A DNA stretch of 64,000 nt from NCBI RefSeq assembly GCF_030283205.1, contig NZ_JASNWF010000003.1, positions 310,001 through 374,000 of the forward strand, read 5' to 3'. The position numbers were made by a program, and so were the translations under genes. Position 1 is the first letter of the stretch; the number at the start of each line of letters is the position of its first letter. The notes beneath the pieces were generated by a model. It was not told the origin of the DNA, did not search any database, and saw only the letters and a list, made by a program, of their open reading frames with translations. The DNA is from Actinomadura opuntiae. GTDB taxonomy: Bacteria > Actinomycetota > Actinomycetes > Streptosporangiales > Streptosporangiaceae. This document shows, one piece after another, positions 40,157 through 48,625 of this stretch.

Positions 40157-42037
40157 TCATTCGTCGGTGTTGGGCAGTCGCTGGGCGAGGATTCGGTAGG
40201 TGTTGGAGCGCTCGCTTCGTCGGATGATCGGGTGGATGAGCTGGTCGGCCATCGCCGCGGCGAGCATGAGGGGGCCGGCGGCGAGGTAGACGGCGGTGCG
40301 CGCGGCGACGCGGGTCCGCCGCCAGCGGGGGTCGCGCCAGGGCTTGGCCGGGTCCGGCACGATCCGGTGCACCAGCAAGTGAACGATCATGAACAGGTCG
40401 ATCGGCTGGTGGGCGGCGCCGCGCTGCACGGCGACGGGACGGAACCCCAGCTCGGCGAGCATCATCGAGAGATTGCCGAGGGGGACGAGGTTCAGGTGCT
40501 GCGGCTGGAACCAGGCGTGCCACCAGCGGCCCGCGAGCCGCGCGATGGCCCATTGCGGATCGGGCACCTCGATGAGAAGGTGACCGCCCGGTTCGAGCAC
40601 CCGCGCGGCGGCGTCCAGTTCCCGGCGCGGTGCGGTGGTGTGTTCCAGGTAGTGGTGCATGCTGACGACGTCGTACGCGCCGGTGAGCTTGTCGGCCAGT
40701 TCCGGGAACGTGCCGACGTGGCCGGTGTCGATCCACCCGCGGCGTTCGGCCTCCCTGATGCCGTCGTTGAGGTCCAGCGCGTCGAAGCGGGTCTGCGGCC
40801 ACACGTCTCTGGCGGCGTTGCAGAAGTGGCCGTGTCCGCCGCCGACGTCGAGCCAGCTCCTCGGGGCCGCGTGGCCGCGCAGCATCCTGGCGCGGTCGCG
40901 GTAGATCGGGGCCGCGAGCCGGAAGGCGCGCTCGACCTCGGCCGCGCCGGACCCGTCGTAGTAGTCCCGGTAATAGAAGGCGAGCCCATCGGCGTTCAGC
41001 CTGGGGTTCTGGAAGACGTGCCCGCAGGCGCGGCACCTGTGGAGGTGGAAGACGCCCGGCCGGTGGTGCTGGTGGTCGCCGCTGGACAGGAATCCGCGCA
41101 GGTCGGTGCCGCCGCAGCAGGGGCAGGTGCCGGTGGGCCGGTCGAAGAAGCGCGCCAGTCCCATGCCGAGCTCGTCGGCGTACTCCCGGCGGAGTCGCGG
41201 CAGATCGGGGTCCGGCGGTTCTGGCGCGGTGGCGACGCGCAGCCATCGTACGAGCGCTCCGAAAGGGCCGGTGAGCGCGGACCGCGCGAGGTCGTCAGGC
41301 TGTAGTGGCGTGCCCAACGTGACGATGTAGGGACGCGCGCACACCGCGGCCAGCAGGATCGCGGCACGTATGGCGGCGCGCCGGCGTCCGCTTGCATACA
41401 GGCCGGGACGTCGGTCCTGCGCGTGTCCGGTCGCGACCGAACCGGCGAGCCAGGTCCCCAGCAAGCAGAGGCAGAGGATGTTTCCCGCCAGGTAGACGGG
41501 CAGGTCCGCGATCCACCGGCGGCGCAGGATCAGCCTGCGCTCGCCGGGCGTCCACGGCACCGGCGACGGCCCTGGGACGACCGCGACGTCCGTGGTGACC
41601 GGCGCGTAGCACTTCAGCCGGACGGCGAGCTCGTCCATTTCGACCGGGGACAGCCCGGTCAGCCGTCTGACGCCCGCTCGCTCGAGGACCTCGACGTCGA
41701 CGAGCATGGCGTATCCAGCTCCGATGCCTCGGGCGAGACGCGCGGTCCGGTACGAACGGGGATGCAGGCGGCGAACCAGCTCCAGGGCACGGGCGGTGTC
41801 GAGCCCGTCCGGCACCAGTTCTAGCACGGCCAGTCCGTGGTCGTCGGCGTACGCGCTGGCGGCGCGCTTGGTCGCCTCGTCGAGTCGCGTTCCGGCCGCG
41901 GTGACGAAGCGATGCCGGGCGTCCACCGGCCGGTCGGCGGACGGCAGCGCAGGGAGCCCGGCCGCCCGGCTCCGCCGCCAGAGCGCGTCGACGACGAACC
42001 CTGCCGGGATCAGCAGCGAAACCGGTCGCATCTGCAT
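40157..42037 (-). CDS. Membrane-linked SAM-dependent methyltransferase with zinc ribbon
   Basis: The 626-residue protein has an N-terminal half with two hydrophobic segments (YLAGNILCLCLLGTWLAGSV and AAILLAAVCARPYIVTLG), then a zinc ribbon (CPCCGG and CRACGHVFQNPRL) and a class I methyltransferase domain (SWLDVGGGHGHFCNAARDVW, then YDVVSMHHYLEHT and GGHLLIEVPDPQWAIARLAG). The ribbon-plus-methyltransferase layout is typical of sugar or polyketide-associated enzymes, while the hydrophobic N-terminus is unusual. ATG 42037 is chosen because AAGGAGGAG precedes it by 5 bases; the frame to 42148 has no such site. The substrate is unknown. Confidence 0.8.
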   Translation of the reverse strand: MQMRPVSLLIPAGFVVDALWRRSRAAGLPALPSADRPVDARHRFVTAAGTRLDEATKRAASAYADDHGLAVLELVPDGLDTARALELVRRLHPRSYRTARLARGIGAGYAMLVDVEVLERAGVRRLTGLSPVEMDELAVRLKCYAPVTTDVAVVPGPSPVPWTPGERRLILRRRWIADLPVYLAGNILCLCLLGTWLAGSVATGHAQDRRPGLYASGRRRAAIRAAILLAAVCARPYIVTLGTPLQPDDLARSALTGPFGALVRWLRVATAPEPPDPDLPRLRREYADELGMGLARFFDRPTGTCPCCGGTDLRGFLSSGDHQHHRPGVFHLHRCRACGHVFQNPRLNADGLAFYYRDYYDGSGAAEVERAFRLAAPIYRDRARMLRGHAAPRSWLDVGGGHGHFCNAARDVWPQTRFDALDLNDGIREAERRGWIDTGHVGTFPELADKLTGAYDVVSMHHYLEHTTAPRRELDAAARVLEPGGHLLIEVPDPQWAIARLAGRWWHAWFQPQHLNLVPLGNLSMMLAELGFRPVAVQRGAAHQPIDLFMIVHLLVHRIVPDPAKPWRDPRWRRTRVAARTAVYLAAGPLMLAAAMADQLIHPIIRRSERSNTYRILAQRLPNTDE

Positions 42038-42208
42038 GGTGCTCCTCCTTGGGGCGGCGGGGGCTGGGGCGCCCGCTGCCGCCTCGACGTCGCGGTGGTC
42101 AGCGATCCTCATCGCGCCCGGAGGCTGCGGCCATGTCACCCGTGCCAAAGTGGACGCTCATAACGGCTCACCCGGGTGAGCGGACATCGTCCCCGCGAAC
42201 GGCGGGGA

Positions 42209-43429
42209 TCAGGCCGGTGGCCTGTCCTTGGAGAAATGCAGAAAGGCGTTCAGCGCCAGCATCATGTCGAGGCGGTTGTCGGGACGGACGAGGTCGTCGC
42301 CATAGAGCTTCTGGATGGTGCGAATCCGGTAGCGCACGGTCTGCGGGTGAACGTGCATTCGCTCTGCCGTGGTGATCGCGTTCTCGCCGCAGCTGAGAAA
42401 GGTCAGCAGCGTCGACGCCAGCGTCTCCCGGCGCCGGGCGGGAAGGTCCAGCAGCGGGCGCAGATGCCGAGTCGAGGCGGCATGGACCAGGTCCTCGCAT
42501 TGTGAGGCGGCGAGTACCGAGAGGTGCTCCACGCATCGCACGACGCCCCGCGGGGAAAGCACGCCGCGTCGCATGAGCCGGGCCGCCTCCCGAGCCCAGT
42601 GCAGAGAGACGGCGCCCTGGTTCAACGGGACGGTGGGCCCCATCACCCCGGGATGCCCGCGGAAGAGCGCCGACAGCAACCGCTCCTGTCCGGGGCCGTC
42701 CGGATCGGGCACCACCAGGTACGGTTCCGGGCCGTCCCAGTCCGCGAGAACCGCCGGCGATGTGACGCGGGAGGCCGTCACCGGTGACGCGAGCAGCGCG
42801 ACGACGCCGATGGTGCGCGGTGGTTCCCAGTCCGCCGCGCGGGCCAGGGTGATGAGCGCTTCCCGGCTGGTGGGCGGATCGGCGACGAGCAGGTCGCGCA
42901 GCCGGTTGCGGTGGCGCTCGCGCTCGGTCGCCATTTCCCCCTGAGCGGCGGCGTACCCTTCGGCGGCGGCGTTGACGGCCTTTTCCAGCAGGAGGAAAAG
43001 CGAGTCGGTGAGCAGAGCCAGCGTCTCGCTGGTCCATTCGAGCCGGTAGGCCTGCCTGATGAACCGCCTGCAGGCGACCTGGCTGCCCAGCCGCATGGCG
43101 GCCTGCAGGCTGTCCAGGTTGCGGCCGTTGCGGGCCTCATGCGCGCCCAACCGCCTGTACGTGACGGTGAGGATGCCGATGTCCGCCGCCGTCCCGCCCA
43201 AGGAGTCGACGAACTGCCCGACCGTCGCGGAAATGTTGCGGCGCAGCCGACGGCCGTAGTCGCTGTCGGGCGGCTGCGCGTACTCGGGCACATGCAGCCG
43301 GATCTCTCGAACGACCTCGTCCACGACCGAGTCCGTATGGGGCCGGAGCAGGTCGCCGAGACCGTCATTCGAACGGCTCCGGTGAGAAATGAAGTGGGGC
43401 TTTCGGGCCGGCATCCTCCTTGTCGGCAC
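42209..43429 (-). CDS. PucR-family transcriptional regulator
   Basis: The 406-residue protein ends in a PucR C-terminal HTH (LASTLLTFLSCGENAITTAE, then RMHVHPQTVRYRIRTIQKLY and DDLVRPDNRLDMMLALNAFL). A GGDEF-like/CdaR middle region and a long helical N-terminal domain (RRFIRQAYRLEWTSETLALL) precede it. Actinobacteria have many such regulators, mostly of nitrogen or aromatic catabolism and development. It is divergent from a secreted esterase gene, followed there by a second PucR gene. A dyad just upstream of its start is a candidate operator. Confidence 0.88.
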   Translation of the reverse strand: MPTRRMPARKPHFISHRSRSNDGLGDLLRPHTDSVVDEVVREIRLHVPEYAQPPDSDYGRRLRRNISATVGQFVDSLGGTAADIGILTVTYRRLGAHEARNGRNLDSLQAAMRLGSQVACRRFIRQAYRLEWTSETLALLTDSLFLLLEKAVNAAAEGYAAAQGEMATERERHRNRLRDLLVADPPTSREALITLARAADWEPPRTIGVVALLASPVTASRVTSPAVLADWDGPEPYLVVPDPDGPGQERLLSALFRGHPGVMGPTVPLNQGAVSLHWAREAARLMRRGVLSPRGVVRCVEHLSVLAASQCEDLVHAASTRHLRPLLDLPARRRETLASTLLTFLSCGENAITTAERMHVHPQTVRYRIRTIQKLYGDDLVRPDNRLDMMLALNAFLHFSKDRPPA

Positions 43430-43746
43430 GAGCGTCCTCCCATTGTCGAAGCCCCCGCCTGACTGTCTGACTTTGTCAGTGTCATCAGGGCCGCGATCCG
43501 GTCAAGGCGGACGCCCGATCTCTGTGCGACCGCACCGCCGCCTTGGGCGCGAGCACCGGCATCGTCGCCGGTCTCATCGACGTGACGCGAGAACGGACGT
43601 GTTGACCGACTCGTGGCCTCGAACAATTCGACCGCTACTGATCAAAATGATAAGGAAAAAATCTGATCTTGTCATCGGCGTGCAAGGGCGGAACCGTACC
43701 GGCGACCTAATGTTCCGTAACGCGAAAAGCGCGAGTCTGGAGGCCG
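43430..43746. promoter_or_regulatory. PucR/esterase divergent promoter region with dyad
   Basis: CTGAC-TTT-GTCAG (43467-43479) sits 38 bases upstream of the PucR start, nested in a wider pair CCTGA/TCAGG (43458-43462 and 43485-43489). This is a good candidate operator for the divergent regulator. An AT-rich run at 43630-43670 probably contains the esterase promoter. No gene is seen in the interval. Confidence 0.45.
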
Positions 43747-44787
43747 ATGATGCTGGGTGTGCGGTCCATGGTCTTCCCGGTCGCGGCGGCCATGGCGATC
43801 ATCTCGGCCATGACCGGACCCGGGGACACGGCCGCGCCGCCGCCCGCATCCGAGGCCGGGGCGGCGCTCTCGGCCCCGGTCCCGGCCGACGACGGGGCCA
43901 GGATCGTCGCCACGGACCGGCTGGACGAACGCACCTTCGACGTCACGGTGTCGTCGCCGGCCCTGGCGAAGAAGAGCAAGGTGCGCGTGCTCGTTCCGAA
44001 GGAATGGTCGCCCGACGCCAATCGGCGGTGGCCCGTCGTCTACGCCTACCACGGTGGTCGGGACACCTACGTCTCCTGGACCCGGAGCACCGATATCGAG
44101 GAGGTCTCCGCCCGCTACGACGTCATGGTGGTGATGCCCGAGTCCGACGACGGCGCCTTCACGGATTGGTGGAACTACGGCAAGGGCGGTCCGCCGAAGT
44201 GGGAGACCTTCCATACCGCGGAAGTGCTGCAACTGATGGAGCGCAACTACCGAGCCGGACGGGACCGCGCCGCCATGGGCATTTCCTCCGGGGCCTACGG
44301 CGCGATGATCTACGCGGCGCGCCATCCCGGCATGTTCCGGTACGTCGCGTCGGCGAGCGGAATCCTGCACCTGACCAGGCCGGGAATTCCGTGGGTGACG
44401 CTCTTCGTACAGGGTTTCCTCACCGACAGCGGCGACCCGTTCCGGGTCCTGGGCGTCCCCGGGGTGGACGAGGATAACTGGAGGGCGCATGATCCCTACG
44501 TGCTCGCCGCGAACCTGAGAGGCACCGGACTGTACGTCTCCAGCGGCACCACCGGCCTTCCCGGCCCTGCGGACCGTCCGGAGCCCGGGCAGGAGCACTC
44601 GGTCCAGGTGCAGGAGGTCTTCTGCGGAATGACGTCGATCGACTTCCTCCGGCGGCTGCGCGAATTGAACGTCCCGGTCACCGCGCACGTATATGGCGAT
44701 GGATGGCACAACTGGGAGATGTGGGAACTCGAGATGCGCCGGTTCTGGCCCCTGATGATGGCAAGGCTCGGTGTCCAACGGCGGTGA
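43747..44787 (+). CDS. Secreted esterase D-like alpha/beta hydrolase
   Basis: The 346-residue protein starts with a signal peptide (MMLGVRSMVFPVAAAMAIIS) and a Pro/Ala linker, then an esterase-D/antigen-85-like alpha/beta hydrolase domain. The oxyanion strand is in VVYAYHGGRDTYVSW, the nucleophile elbow GISSG holds Ser180, and the catalytic His is probably in GDGWHNWEMW. It may act on mycolyl, acyl or feruloyl esters outside the cell; the substrate is unknown. A PucR gene follows after 3 bases, so they are co-transcribed. Confidence 0.88.
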   Translation: MMLGVRSMVFPVAAAMAIISAMTGPGDTAAPPPASEAGAALSAPVPADDGARIVATDRLDERTFDVTVSSPALAKKSKVRVLVPKEWSPDANRRWPVVYAYHGGRDTYVSWTRSTDIEEVSARYDVMVVMPESDDGAFTDWWNYGKGGPPKWETFHTAEVLQLMERNYRAGRDRAAMGISSGAYGAMIYAARHPGMFRYVASASGILHLTRPGIPWVTLFVQGFLTDSGDPFRVLGVPGVDEDNWRAHDPYVLAANLRGTGLYVSSGTTGLPGPADRPEPGQEHSVQVQEVFCGMTSIDFLRRLRELNVPVTAHVYGDGWHNWEMWELEMRRFWPLMMARLGVQRR

Positions 44788-44790
44788 GAT

Positions 44791-46068
44791 GTGACCACCA
44801 TGCCCAGCACCTTTGAGGAACGGCAGCACACCGTCGTCCAGAGCGCGGTTCGGGCACTGCACGACCGGCTTCCCGAACTGACCGACCGGCTCGTCCTCCG
44901 GCTTCAGGAAGCGGAGGGGCCGGACGGGCGGCGGGCCTTCGGCAGCCGGGCGTTCCGCGAGTCGGCGCGTTCCGGCCTGCAATCGGCGCTCGAGGCCATC
45001 GCCACTCGCGGCATGGAGCGTCCGGACATCTCCTTCGCGCGGCGCATCGGACGCCGATATGCCGAAGCCGGCCTGCCGCTGGAGACGGTCCTGCGCACCT
45101 ACCGGCTGGCCGGCGGCCTCCTGTGGGAGTGCATGGCGGACGTGGTCACCGAGCGGTATCCGGACGACCTGGCGGTGCTCGTGTCCGGAGCCCGCCGAGC
45201 CCTGGCCATGATCGACCAGCTGTCGGACTCGATCACCGAGTCCTACCACCAGACCTGGCGCGACATGCGCAAGGCCGAGGTGGAGACCGCCCTGGAGACC
45301 CTCGACGACCTTCTGGACGGGCACGAGGACGACACCGACCGCGTCCGTTCGGTCGGTGCGCTGCTGGGCCTTCCCGAGCACGGGCGCTACGTGGTCGTCG
45401 CCGCGAATGCACGCACCGATCCGGTCCCGCCCGACGAAGTGGTGGGAACACGAGTGATCTGGCGGTCCCGCCCCGGCGCTCTGCTCGGTGTCGCCCTCCT
45501 CGACGCCGCCGGTATCGACGACCTCGCCGCCGGCCTGCGCCCGCTGATCCGCCGGCCCGCCGGGATCGGGCTACCGGTCGACCGCCTCGCGGACCTGGGA
45601 AGGGCACGCTGGCTGGCCGACCTCGCCCGCTCGGTCGCCGCCGCGGAGGACTGCGGCGAGACAATGGGGACCGCTCCTGAACCCGGCTCCCGGCCGCGCG
45701 ATGCGAACCGGCTCGTGCGCCTGGACGAGCGCCTGCCGGCCGCGTTCATGGCCGCCCAGCCCGAACTCGCCCGCCATCTGCGCGACACCGTGGTGGGGCC
45801 GCTCCTCGATCTCGATCGCGGCGAACGCGAGTCGCTCATGCGGACCGTGGCTGCATGGCTGGACTGCCATGGGTCGACGGCGCGCGCGGCCCAGCGGCTC
45901 TTCTGCCACCGCAACACCGTGCTCGGCCGGCTCCGCCGGATTCAGCGGTTGACCGGACGAAGGCTCGACCATCCGCGCGAGGCCACGGAACTCGTCCTGG
46001 CCCTGGAAGCGGTCAGGGTTTTGCAGGCGCCGGGCGCAATTCCCGAACACGGAGCGAACGGCCATTAG
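44791..46068 (+). CDS. PucR-family transcriptional regulator
   Basis: The 425-residue protein has the PucR C-terminal HTH (RESLMRTVAAWLDCHGSTAR, then AAQRLFCHRNTVLGRLRRIQ and RRLDHPREATELVLALEAV) after a long helical RsbRD/GGDEF-like region (SFARRIGRRYAEAGLPLETV, then RTYRLAGGLLWECMADVV). GTG 44791, 3 bases after the esterase stop, is used because of its preceding GGTGAG; ATG 44800 is a close alternative. Co-transcription suggests that it controls or senses the activity of the secreted esterase. Confidence 0.85.
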   Translation: MTTMPSTFEERQHTVVQSAVRALHDRLPELTDRLVLRLQEAEGPDGRRAFGSRAFRESARSGLQSALEAIATRGMERPDISFARRIGRRYAEAGLPLETVLRTYRLAGGLLWECMADVVTERYPDDLAVLVSGARRALAMIDQLSDSITESYHQTWRDMRKAEVETALETLDDLLDGHEDDTDRVRSVGALLGLPEHGRYVVVAANARTDPVPPDEVVGTRVIWRSRPGALLGVALLDAAGIDDLAAGLRPLIRRPAGIGLPVDRLADLGRARWLADLARSVAAAEDCGETMGTAPEPGSRPRDANRLVRLDERLPAAFMAAQPELARHLRDTVVGPLLDLDRGERESLMRTVAAWLDCHGSTARAAQRLFCHRNTVLGRLRRIQRLTGRRLDHPREATELVLALEAVRVLQAPGAIPEHGANGH

Positions 46069-46143
46069 CGGACCGGCCGCCCGCCGCCGTCTCGACCGCG
46101 ATTCGCGCGGCGACTCGTCGGCGACGGGCGGAGGCGGAAACGG

Positions 46144-46812
46144 TCAGACCTTCCCGGCCGCGAACGAGGCGGCCTGGGCGGCGTTGTTGCCGTAACTCAG
46201 GTGTGCGGTGATGTCGATGCCGTTCCCGCAGATCGGGTCGCCGGTGGCGCAGGTGTCGAGAGTGCGGCCGGCGTACGTTCCGGTCACCTTCCGGCCGATG
46301 GCCCGGATCGGGTTGCCGAACAGCAGGACGGCGGCGACGCGGGGCTCGGCGGAGGCGGGGATGGTGGCGGTGATGGGTCCGCCGACCAGCGCGCCGTCGC
46401 TGCTGACCCCGATCGAGTTGTCGACGACGTTGGCTCCCTGCGAGTAGCCGACCAGGATGAACTTCTGGTTCGGGCAGGACGCCGCCTGGCTCTTGATGTG
46501 GTTGACGAGGTCGGTGTTGCCCTTGGACGCCGACCCGATGCTGAGGTCGGCGGGGTAGTTGACCGGGTACCCCATGAACGACCTGAAGGCGATCTTGTTC
46601 TTGAGCGCGGCGTAGACGGGGTCACCGACGATCCAGCCCAGGGTTCCGGGCTCGCCGGTGCCACGGGCGACGACCACGTCGATGTCGGTGCACGCCGCGG
46701 AGGCGGGAGCGGCGGTCACGGCCGCGGTCGCGGCGGCGCCGGACGCGACGCAGGCCAGGACCGCGAGCTTGGCGACCAGACGCGACGGGACGGTGGGGCG
46801 GGAAAGGCGCAT
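46144..46812 (-). CDS. Secreted cutinase-family esterase
   Basis: The 222-residue protein has a Sec signal (MRLSRPTVPSRLVAKLAVLA, cleavage near APASAA) and a full cutinase domain: nucleophile Ser124 in GYSQGAN, Asp192 in DTCATGDPICG, His204 in ITAHLSYG. Four Cys (41, 113, 188, 195) fit the two conserved disulfides. Such enzymes hydrolyse cutin-like or lipid esters outside the cell. ATG 46812 follows AAAGGGC; the frame to 46917 only adds non-secretory sequence. It is convergent with the PucR gene, 75 bases away. Confidence 0.92.
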   Translation of the reverse strand: MRLSRPTVPSRLVAKLAVLACVASGAAATAAVTAAPASAACTDIDVVVARGTGEPGTLGWIVGDPVYAALKNKIAFRSFMGYPVNYPADLSIGSASKGNTDLVNHIKSQAASCPNQKFILVGYSQGANVVDNSIGVSSDGALVGGPITATIPASAEPRVAAVLLFGNPIRAIGRKVTGTYAGRTLDTCATGDPICGNGIDITAHLSYGNNAAQAASFAAGKV

Positions 46813-46965
46813 GAGGGGCCCTTTCTGAGGCGGTTCCTCGCGGCCGTGGCGATCGCCGCGAGATGTGCTGGCGATGATCAGCCTTGGCGGGGACCCCGAA
46901 AATGCGCCTTCGTCCAAAGATCCGGCCGTCCACCGCTCACCCGGATGACTAGTGGACGGCAGGAA

Positions 46966-47139
46966 TCAGCTCACCTCGCGCCGCTTCTTCCATTCGGCGA
47001 CGACGGCCTCGACGTGTTTGCGGATGTCGTCGCTGCGGTCCGCGCTGCCGTTGACGTCACGGCACGCCTGGCCGTACTCGTCCCACAGGGCGTCGTCGGC
47101 GAGGCGGAACCTTCGTTGCGGGCTGCCCGGTGTAGGCAT
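46966..47139 (-). CDS. Small hypothetical protein
   Basis: A 57-residue reading frame begins MPTPGSPQRRFRLADDALWD and ends HVEAVVAEWKKRREVS. It is basic and helical. The start codon lies 1 base after the stop of the gene at 47141, so the two form an operon. The ALWDEYGQACR-type pattern is common in small DNA-associated or mobile-element proteins, but no family can be named. It is too short to have been listed among longer frames. Confidence 0.65.
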   Translation of the reverse strand: MPTPGSPQRRFRLADDALWDEYGQACRDVNGSADRSDDIRKHVEAVVAEWKKRREVS

Positions 47140-47140
47140 G

Positions 47141-47440
47141 TCAGCCGCCCAGCTTCACGACCAGCGAGCGCAGGTGGGGTGTCGCGGCGTTCTCCTGACC
47201 GCGCTTCACCCACGCTGCGATGTGTTCGCTGACCAGCTCGGCGAGAGCCGCGCGCTCGTCGTCGCTGAGCTCGACCGTGGTCGTGGTGTCGGTCCGGCAG
47301 TCGTAGGCCGCGAAGAGGATGTCCCCGACTGCCTGCTCGGCCAGGGAGGGCTTGCGGTTGCGCTGGGCATGCCAAGCGGCACTGTTGTTGACGACGCCCC
47401 AACCGTGCAGGGCTTCGTAGTTGGTGAGTTCGAGCCTCAT
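47141..47440 (-). CDS. Hypothetical protein, first gene of a two-gene operon
   Basis: The 99-residue protein begins MRLELTNYEALHGWGVVNNS and continues SLAEQAVGDILFAAYD and LSDDERAALAELVSEHIAAW. The alternation suggests an alpha/beta start and a helical end. No known domain is recognised. It precedes the 57-residue gene with one base between them, and its promoter region contains a perfect 16-base palindrome plus a partial copy, so it is tightly regulated, perhaps by a GntR- or MarR-like repressor. Confidence 0.65.
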   Translation of the reverse strand: MRLELTNYEALHGWGVVNNSAAWHAQRNRKPSLAEQAVGDILFAAYDCRTDTTTTVELSDDERAALAELVSEHIAAWVKRGQENAATPHLRSLVVKLGG

Positions 47441-47463
47441 GGGGCCGGCACCTCTCGCTGCAG

Positions 47464-47510
47464 GGGTGTGGCCACACCCTATGCAAGCACTCTACGCAGG
47501 TGTGGCCACG
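47464..47510. promoter_or_regulatory. Tandem GTGTGGCCAC palindromes
   Basis: GGGTGTGGCCACACCC (47464-47479) is a perfect 16-base palindrome. GGTGTGGCCACG (47499-47510) repeats its core with centres 34 bases apart, about three helical turns. They lie 25-70 bases before the gene at 47440 and therefore over its promoter. Such paired sites favour cooperative binding of a dimeric repressor on one DNA face. Confidence 0.65.
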
Positions 47511-47610
47511 TGACCGGCCGGACGACACGGGGCGGCAGTGATCAAACCACTAATTCCTACTAGGCTGGTGGGGATAGAGGGACGGTCGCGGACGTCGGGA
47601 GGAGCGGGGC

Positions 47611-48625
47611 ATGGCTTTCAGCCACCTTTCCCATCTGGAGTGCGGTTGGTGCGGGATCGAGCGGGACGCCGGCGTCCTGCAGAACCTGTGCCCCGACTGC
47701 GGGAAGCCGCTGCTCGCCACGGCGAGCGCGTCGGCCTGCCCGGGCTGCTGATGAAGGACGAGGGGCTGCTGCCGTCCGGCTCGTTCAAGGCCCGCGGTGC
47801 GGCCGTCGGGGTGTCGCGGGCGGCCGAGCTCGGCGTCGAGCGGTTCGCGATGCCCACCAACGGCAACGCCGGCGCCGCCTGGGCCCTGTACGGCGCCCGG
47901 GCCGGGCTGACCGCCACGGTCGTGATGCCGGTCGACGCCCCGGAGATCACGCGGCGCGAATGCGCGGCGTCCGGCGCGGACCTGCACCTGGTCGACGGCC
48001 TGATCAGTGACGCCGGGCGCATCGTCAGCGAGCTGGTCGCGGCGTCCGGGGACCGGGTGTTCGACGCCTCGACGCTCAAGGAGCCCTACCGCATCGAGGG
48101 CAAGAAGACCATGGGCCTGGAGATCGTCGAGCAGCTGGGCTGGACGCCGCCCGACGTGATCCTCTACCCGACGGGCGGCGGCGTGGGGTTGATCGGGATC
48201 CGCAAGGCCCTGACGGAGCTGCGCGAGCTGGGCTGGATCTCCGGACCGTTCCCGCGCCTGGTGGCGGTGCAGGCGGAGGGCTGCGCCCCGGTCGTCGAAG
48301 CCTTCGAGCGGGGTGAGCGGGTGACGCGTCCCTGGGAGAAGGCGAGCACGGTGGCGTTCGGCATCAACGTGCCCAAGCCCTTGGGCGACTTCCTCATCCT
48401 CGACGCGCTGGCGGAGACGTCCGGCACGGCGGTCGCCGTGACCGACGCCGAACTGCTGGCCGAACTCGCCGAGGTCACCGCGCTGGAGGGCGCGTTCGTC
48501 TGCCCCGAGGGCGCCGCCGCCTTCGCCGCCGCGCGCAAGCTGCGCGCCTCGGGCTGGCTGGGCGAGGACGAGCGCGTCGTCGTCCTCAACACCGGTGCCG
48601 GGCTGAAGTACCCCGAGGCCCGAGT
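47611..48625 (+). pseudogene. thrC: Threonine synthase, internally deleted
   Basis: The gene opens with a good site (GGGAGGAG) and the zinc-ribbon start MAFSHLSHLECGWCGIERDA, then NLCPDCGKPLLA. It then jumps, out of frame, to HGERVGLPGLLMKDEGLLPS, then GSFKARGAAVGVSR with the PLP Lys. About 60 codons, including the start of the PLP domain, are missing at about 47720. The downstream frame is intact through VVVLNTGAGLKYPE, the family end. It then runs into a truncated M20 peptidase gene. No working protein can result. thrC of primary metabolism must be elsewhere. Confidence 0.7.

Noticed and set aside
43676..43740. NRTGDLMF-type peptide often seen in spurious database ORFs
   Set aside because: Such peptides arise from frames over RNA genes or promoters; no tRNA structure could be formed here and the esterase start at 43747 explains the open frame.
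46069..46143. GC inverted repeat between PucR and cutinase genes as a terminator
   Set aside because: Arms CCGCCCG/CGGGCGG are short, with a mismatch and a long loop; it may act as one, but I cannot support it well enough to list.
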